This document shows, in pieces, positions 1 to 32,171 of a stretch of 32,171 bases of DNA. Source of the stretch: Lingula anatina. Lineage: Eukaryota > Brachiopoda > Lingulata > Lingulida > Lingulidae. The stretch is taken from NCBI RefSeq assembly GCF_001039355.2, contig NW_019775494.1:315111-347281 (forward strand). Reading direction: 5' to 3'. The notes beneath the pieces are model-generated. The model searched no databases and had not been told where the DNA came from. It saw nothing but the letters and a program-made list of their open reading frames with translations. Within the stretch, counting starts at the first letter, position 1. Every line of letters begins with the position of its first letter. Made by a program: the position numbers and the translations under genes.

Positions 1-798
1 AGCTAGAGAGATAGGAAAACTGCTGTGAGTGTACTTTAACTCAGTGGAAGATAGAGTTACTCTGGAGATGGAGAAAGAAAGGACATATTAGAAGAAGGAT
101 CCCAGAAAACATGCTGTAAAATCTATTAGAAAAAATTATTGGAAGTTTTGAGCTGAAATATTTTAAAGGACAGATTACATTAGAGCTTTATTTTTTTTCT
201 TGGACATTGAGATCTGTGGAGAAAAAAAAAGACAGAACCATGAAGCACAGTAACCTTGTTTACAGGAAAGTCTGAGATAAAAAAAAGTTGTCATCCTTCA
301 TAACCCAATTCCCAGCTATTCCCAGGATTAAGGCTGTGCTAGGATTGGTGACAGCTGTTGAGATCTGAGGTGATTGTATCAAGGTGTCACCAACAGATAC
401 CTCAGTACAGCCAGGCTACCCAGGCAAAGTGACAGATTGAGCCCACCTTGAAAAAACGGCTGCTAAAACCTCAGGATCCATCCTCTGCACCTGGTAGCCC
501 AGTGCCACCAGCCCCATTAACAGCAACTGATTGGACGACAGTGGCTCGATATGATCATAAAATTCTAATTATCACCAGAGCAGTCGGAGGGGAATAGCCG
601 TTCCGCAAATCTTGAGATTATTGTTATTGGCACCATGTAGTTGATGTGTTTTATGGAAGACATACAATTGTGAGGACACGTTGGAAGTGACATTTCTAAG
701 AATTTGTTTTCATGTCTTAGAATGGGGAGAATTTCTGAAAACTAGAATTAAGAACACTGTGTCATTTTTGTAAGAAAGCAGGAGACGAGACGGACAAG
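1..798 (+). promoter_or_regulatory. 5' flank and probable 5' leader of ALK
   Basis: No coding exon was found here. The ALK frame is closed by an in-frame TGA at 736-738, so 799 is the first in-frame ATG. A pyrimidine-rich stretch ending in CTTAG at 720 could be a 3' splice site joining an upstream non-coding exon; this is inference. About 370-610 is less AT-rich than its surroundings and could be leader or promoter. No convincing TATA box or initiator was identified, so the transcription start is unknown. Confidence 0.4.
722..745 (+). other. possible upstream ORF in the ALK leader
   Basis: An ATG at 722 is followed by six codons and a TAG at 743-745, out of frame with the ALK start at 799. 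If the leader includes this segment, the tiny ORF ends 53 bases before the main ATG and could lower or tune initiation. Its presence in the mRNA depends on the unknown transcription start. Confidence 0.3.
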
Positions 799-28844
<28,046 letters not shown>

Positions 28845-29825
28845 GGGAATTTAAAGTTGTCAGACATTGAATTTGAAATTAAGGGATGATTGCCCATGCT
28901 AGTAAATCAGATACTGAAAGTTATGAATCAAGGAAGATTAGATTTATGAGGTTTAGGGTATGATAATCGCTGAGCGAATGTTATGATAGTGTTTAGAGGC
29001 ACTCAGAGCTGGTGCAGATAAAAAGTCAGTTACACGTCTCATATTGTGAACATTTGTAATTAACGTTAATTAATGCTCCAAATAACTTGATTTCAAAAAT
29101 TGGAGCAAGAGTATGATAAACATTACATCAATCAGTATTACAGAGGATAAGGTAATTTTTTTTCAAAATATTATCTATAACCATTTGATATTTTTCCATG
29201 CATGAAAAAAGATTGGTCTGATACATACATCAGTAATTGTCTTGAAGGGTAATATGAGCTTTTATATAGTAACTGGTAAAGTTGTATAATCAGTCAGTTG
29301 AAACCCATCAATTTAAAATGATGTGATTAAATTGAAACCAGATACAACATTGTTGAAATAATAACTGAAAAAATTGTTTTTACTGATATCTTGTTTGTGC
29401 AGATCTCACATTGTTATGATGCTTATTGTTAAGTTGTGTGTAAAGCTCTTTGTATTGTACAGTATTTCCATATCTAATACCATAAAGTTCTTTATATCCT
29501 ATATGTTATAATAACAGTTGTTTTGTATTTTAATATTCATAAATTATATTAGGACCTAGTCTCGGGAGATTCTAGGGCTTGGAAACTAATTTAATTTAAT
29601 TTAAGTCATTGTTAGTGATTCTTTAAAAGAATGACTTAATTGCAAAAAATGGCAAGGATGAAGCATCTCTTATAAAGCTGAGGTGCTGGTTGAAAATGAT
29701 TATTTATTATGATTTCACTACTTAATGCGGTTTGTAGTGGTAAGCATGATCGGATGTGTAAATAGTTTTACTTTGTATCTGCTCTTTAATGCATTAAAAT
29801 GAAAATAAAAATTAAATCAAGATCT
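28845..29825 (+). other. ALK 3'UTR (estimated end)
   Basis: AT-rich sequence from the stop to just past the polyadenylation signal. It contains a TTTAA tandem stretch near 29590-29604. No conserved RNA element was recognised. The end is estimated from the AATAAA at 29804; a later AATAAA near 30176 could extend it. Confidence 0.65.
29804..29809 (+). terminator. polyadenylation signal AATAAA
   Basis: Canonical hexamer preceded by an ATTAAA at 29793 and followed by a T/GT-rich stretch (about 29830-29870), as expected for cleavage some 15-25 bases downstream. Confidence 0.65.
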
Positions 29826-31235
29826 CATCACTTTTGAGTTCCAGTTTTCTGTGTTATTAAATTTTATAATTTGTTATATTAAGCCCATTCTCAAAAACGG
29901 ATAATGAAATTTCTTGGCCAAATATTGTATTTTTGGCGAATTACAGGGTGTGACAGCGAAGTGTGTTGACTGGTTGGAAAATAAGCAAATCCAGTTTACT
30001 TTCGTTTTGAGAAAACAAGGTTCTACAATACGTTTAATGCGACCCACCACGTCACATTCCAAAGAGTTTGTCATATCAATATTTAGTAGAAATGCAATTA
30101 TTGAGAGTAAAATGATAATAATAATTTGTTTAGCATATTAAAAAAAACATTTATAAGGTCTCTAACTGCTTGAATAATAAACATCTACATCTTTCATAAA
30201 TGATATTTTATATTTGATTATAGTGTCATAGACATTGTATAAACGTTTGTTTATTAATTAATTAAATTAAGTCCGAATACCATAAATCTTGATTTTGATA
30301 AAAACAGAGAGCTTGGGCGCTTTTTTAATTACTTAATCAATACTGGTGCCATTAAGAAATTATTTGTTGAAGTATAATCAACGCAGTGATTACGAGATTC
30401 ACTTATTCATATATCACACATAGTAAGTCAAAGGAAAAAAGGATTTGAAGATTCTGCACCCCCCCCCCCCTCCGAACAGCTTCAAAGCTAAGAAATAAAA
30501 TTTTCTGCAATTTTTTTTTTTTTAATCTTCAACTAATGTAAATATTTTTCTTGAATGTAATTTCCAATCAACAAAGATATTATATTTACAATATTTGAGA
30601 GCCAAAAAAACGTTTTTTTTTTAGAAAACAATCGTATTGTGAGTCGGATTTCATGAATGTATTGCAATCTTGTCTTTGTTCACAATATCAATAAGTAAAA
30701 ATCATCGCTCCTTTTTTACGGCCACAGCAAGCCATAATCACATTAGTGTCCCTTTTCTAAAATATTTTGCCAACTTCATAAACAATTTCGCAAAAATGAT
30801 ATGAAAGTTGAAACTGTGATACTGTTTCGTTTTCAATGGATTCTTGATTTCTAAGCTCTCGTAACTTCGCTGTTTCGCTTTCTACACCCACGTCAACGTG
30901 CTGAGTGAGACAACCTTTCTTTTCCACAATGGACAAATGTTTATATACCTTTTTCGAAACGAAAAAGCCAAAACTTAGAACTGAATGTGCAACTACACCG
31001 TTCACGTTATCCCTGGGGAGAGATCGCAAACATTCCGCAGTGATTTTAAGTCCTGTTAAGATGTTTTAGATCGCATCGGTGTCGAAAAGTTCAAACAACG
31101 AACCAAACGACCCAGCCTCCAGCTTTCTCAGTAAAAAAAAATAATAATAAGAGGGAACCGCTATAATGCGTTGTTAAATTTAAGATCATCCGATGACAGC
31201 TAGTAATATCCTTTGTGTCTTTCCTCTCTGACGTT

Positions 31236-31293
31236 ATGGTGAACGATACTGGAGGAAATGGCGGATTCTGGTTGAGACATAGTAAACCAGAAA
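31236..31293 (+). CDS. candidate first coding exon of a downstream gene (tentative)
   Basis: An ATG with G at -3 and G at +4 opens 19 codons (MVNDTGGNGGFWLRHSKPE) and meets a strong donor A|GTGAGT at 31294. The open frame itself continues to 31568, with another donor-like AAAG|GTAAAT near 31440. It lies at the edge of the CpG-richer stretch. I do not recognise the protein, and no second exon is inside the window, so this rests on start context, donor quality and composition only. Confidence 0.22.
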
Positions 31294-31848
31294 GTGAGTT
31301 TTCTTGTCACATATCATTAACTTTTTACCTGTTTGCTTCCCCTGTGGTTGAGTTTCATAAAGATAATACGGAAAACAAATTTCTAAACGGAACAATTAAA
31401 CGTTATGAAAGGACGGTGGTTTTCAGTTTTGCAACAAAGGTAAATATTTATACCTATTTCTCCGACCTTGTTCTTTACGTGATCACCAGAATTTTCCATT
31501 CTAATTTGTTATTCCACCACGCCATATTTCCTTATAAGGCAAGCTCCCAGAGCTTCGTTTTCTATTAAAAACCTAAAATATAAATTATAATGTGCTTTAC
31601 ATCATACTTGGATCGTACCATTAGTTCAGTTCAAGTTTGTTTTACATTGATGGAAAATTACATTTTGATGATGAAATTAACTAATCACATAAAACTTTCG
31701 ATGACTTTTTTCATCCTTTTACCATCCTTGTTTAATACTTTTTTTCACACGAAGGCGTAAGCAATTAACATTTCAATATATATCGATATACTGTATAATG
31801 GAAGGTCATGGGAAAAATAAATTTGAAATTTACCATGTCTTTGCCCTC

Positions 31849-31850
31849 AA

Positions 31851-31893
<43 letters not shown>
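31849..31893. repeat. (AAAT)n tetranucleotide microsatellite
   Basis: About 11 units of AATA/AAAT. Its complement gives the repetitive Leu-Ile-Tyr frame on the minus strand, which is not a gene. Confidence 0.95.
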
Positions 31894-32145
31894 ATTAATA
31901 AACAAACAGATAAAGTGTAATTCATACACATCAGATTACTCTTACAAAAATCATCGATTACCAGACCGGATTTTTTAAAAACTTCCAAGTGATCTTTCTT
32001 TGATAAAAGGATAATTTTCACAGAAGTCAACACTTTTAGTGGCGTTTTGCAATTTGATAGCCAAAAAGTTTCTTTAACCCAGTAAATTTTGCCATGTAAC
32101 GGTTGGTTACATGTTTAAGTTGTATAAAAATCCCTATATATTGGA

Positions 32146-32171
32146 TCTCTCTCTCTCTCTCTCTCTCTCTC
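32146..32171. repeat. (CT)n microsatellite, cut by the window end
   Basis: At least 13 CT units running to the last base, so its full length is unknown. Confidence 0.95.

Larger units (their letters stand above)
29826..32171. other. intergenic region downstream of ALK
   Basis: AT-rich to about 30640, with a C12 run (30459-30470) and A/T-runs. From about 30650 to 31300 CpG dinucleotides become visibly more frequent, as at invertebrate promoters. A weak candidate first exon lies at 31236. After 31570 the sequence is AT-rich again, with an AAAT array and a terminal CT array. Confidence 0.6.

Noticed and set aside
29874-30141. Overlapping frames on both strands beyond the 3'UTR
   Set aside because: Short, no domain, and they overlap each other. 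Most likely chance.
31830-32033. Minus-strand frame with repeated Leu-Ile-Tyr
   Set aside because: It is a translation of the AAAT microsatellite.

Overview
The window is eukaryotic, AT-rich DNA. It carries one long multi-exon gene on the plus strand, interrupted by GT-AG introns full of simple repeats. I see no bacterial-style operons or ribosome binding sites, no CRISPR array and no recognisable intact transposon. The gene is a full-length orthologue of the receptor tyrosine kinase ALK (anaplastic lymphoma kinase, ALK/LTK family). Its domain order is signal peptide, MAM, LDLa, MAM, glycine-rich (TNF-like/poly-Gly) region, six-cysteine EGF-like module, one transmembrane helix, NPNY juxtamembrane motif, kinase domain and a long serine-rich tail. 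A MAM-LDLa-MAM receptor with no long N-terminal extension fits an invertebrate. Intron sizes and style suggest a lophotrochozoan, most likely a mollusc such as a bivalve; this species-level guess is inference.

Layout: 1-798 is 5' flank and probable leader. 799-28844 is the ALK gene. I chained 27 coding exons across 26 introns by hand. Phase is kept at every junction, giving a 4596-nt open frame (1531 residues plus stop). Intron 1 (7.5 kb), intron 2 (3.1 kb) and intron 3 (4.4 kb) hold most of the non-coding DNA. From exon 4 onward the gene is compact. 28845 to about 29825 is the 3'UTR, with a canonical AATAAA at 29804. 29826-32171 is intergenic; around 30650-31300 it becomes visibly richer in CpG and holds a weak candidate first exon of a following gene.

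Within the protein, the two MAM domains flanking the LDLa module and the glycine-rich/EGF-like region form the ligand-binding ectodomain. The helix in exon 18 anchors it. Exons 19-26 encode an apparently active kinase: glycine loop, VAVK lysine, alpha-C glutamate, [11 protein letters not shown] and the ALK-type YxxxYY activation loop are all present. Exon 27 alone encodes the whole 365-residue cytoplasmic tail.

The points most worth a second look are: a degenerate tandem repeat of about 44 bp in intron 21 that copies a polypyrimidine-like sequence and contains a decoy splice acceptor leading to an early stop; a run of phase 1-1 exons, including the transmembrane exon, that could be skipped in frame; a C-terminus (CTWI) fitting a class I PDZ-binding motif; and simple repeats lying right beside splice sites. 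I found nothing that amounts to a new kind of biological system.
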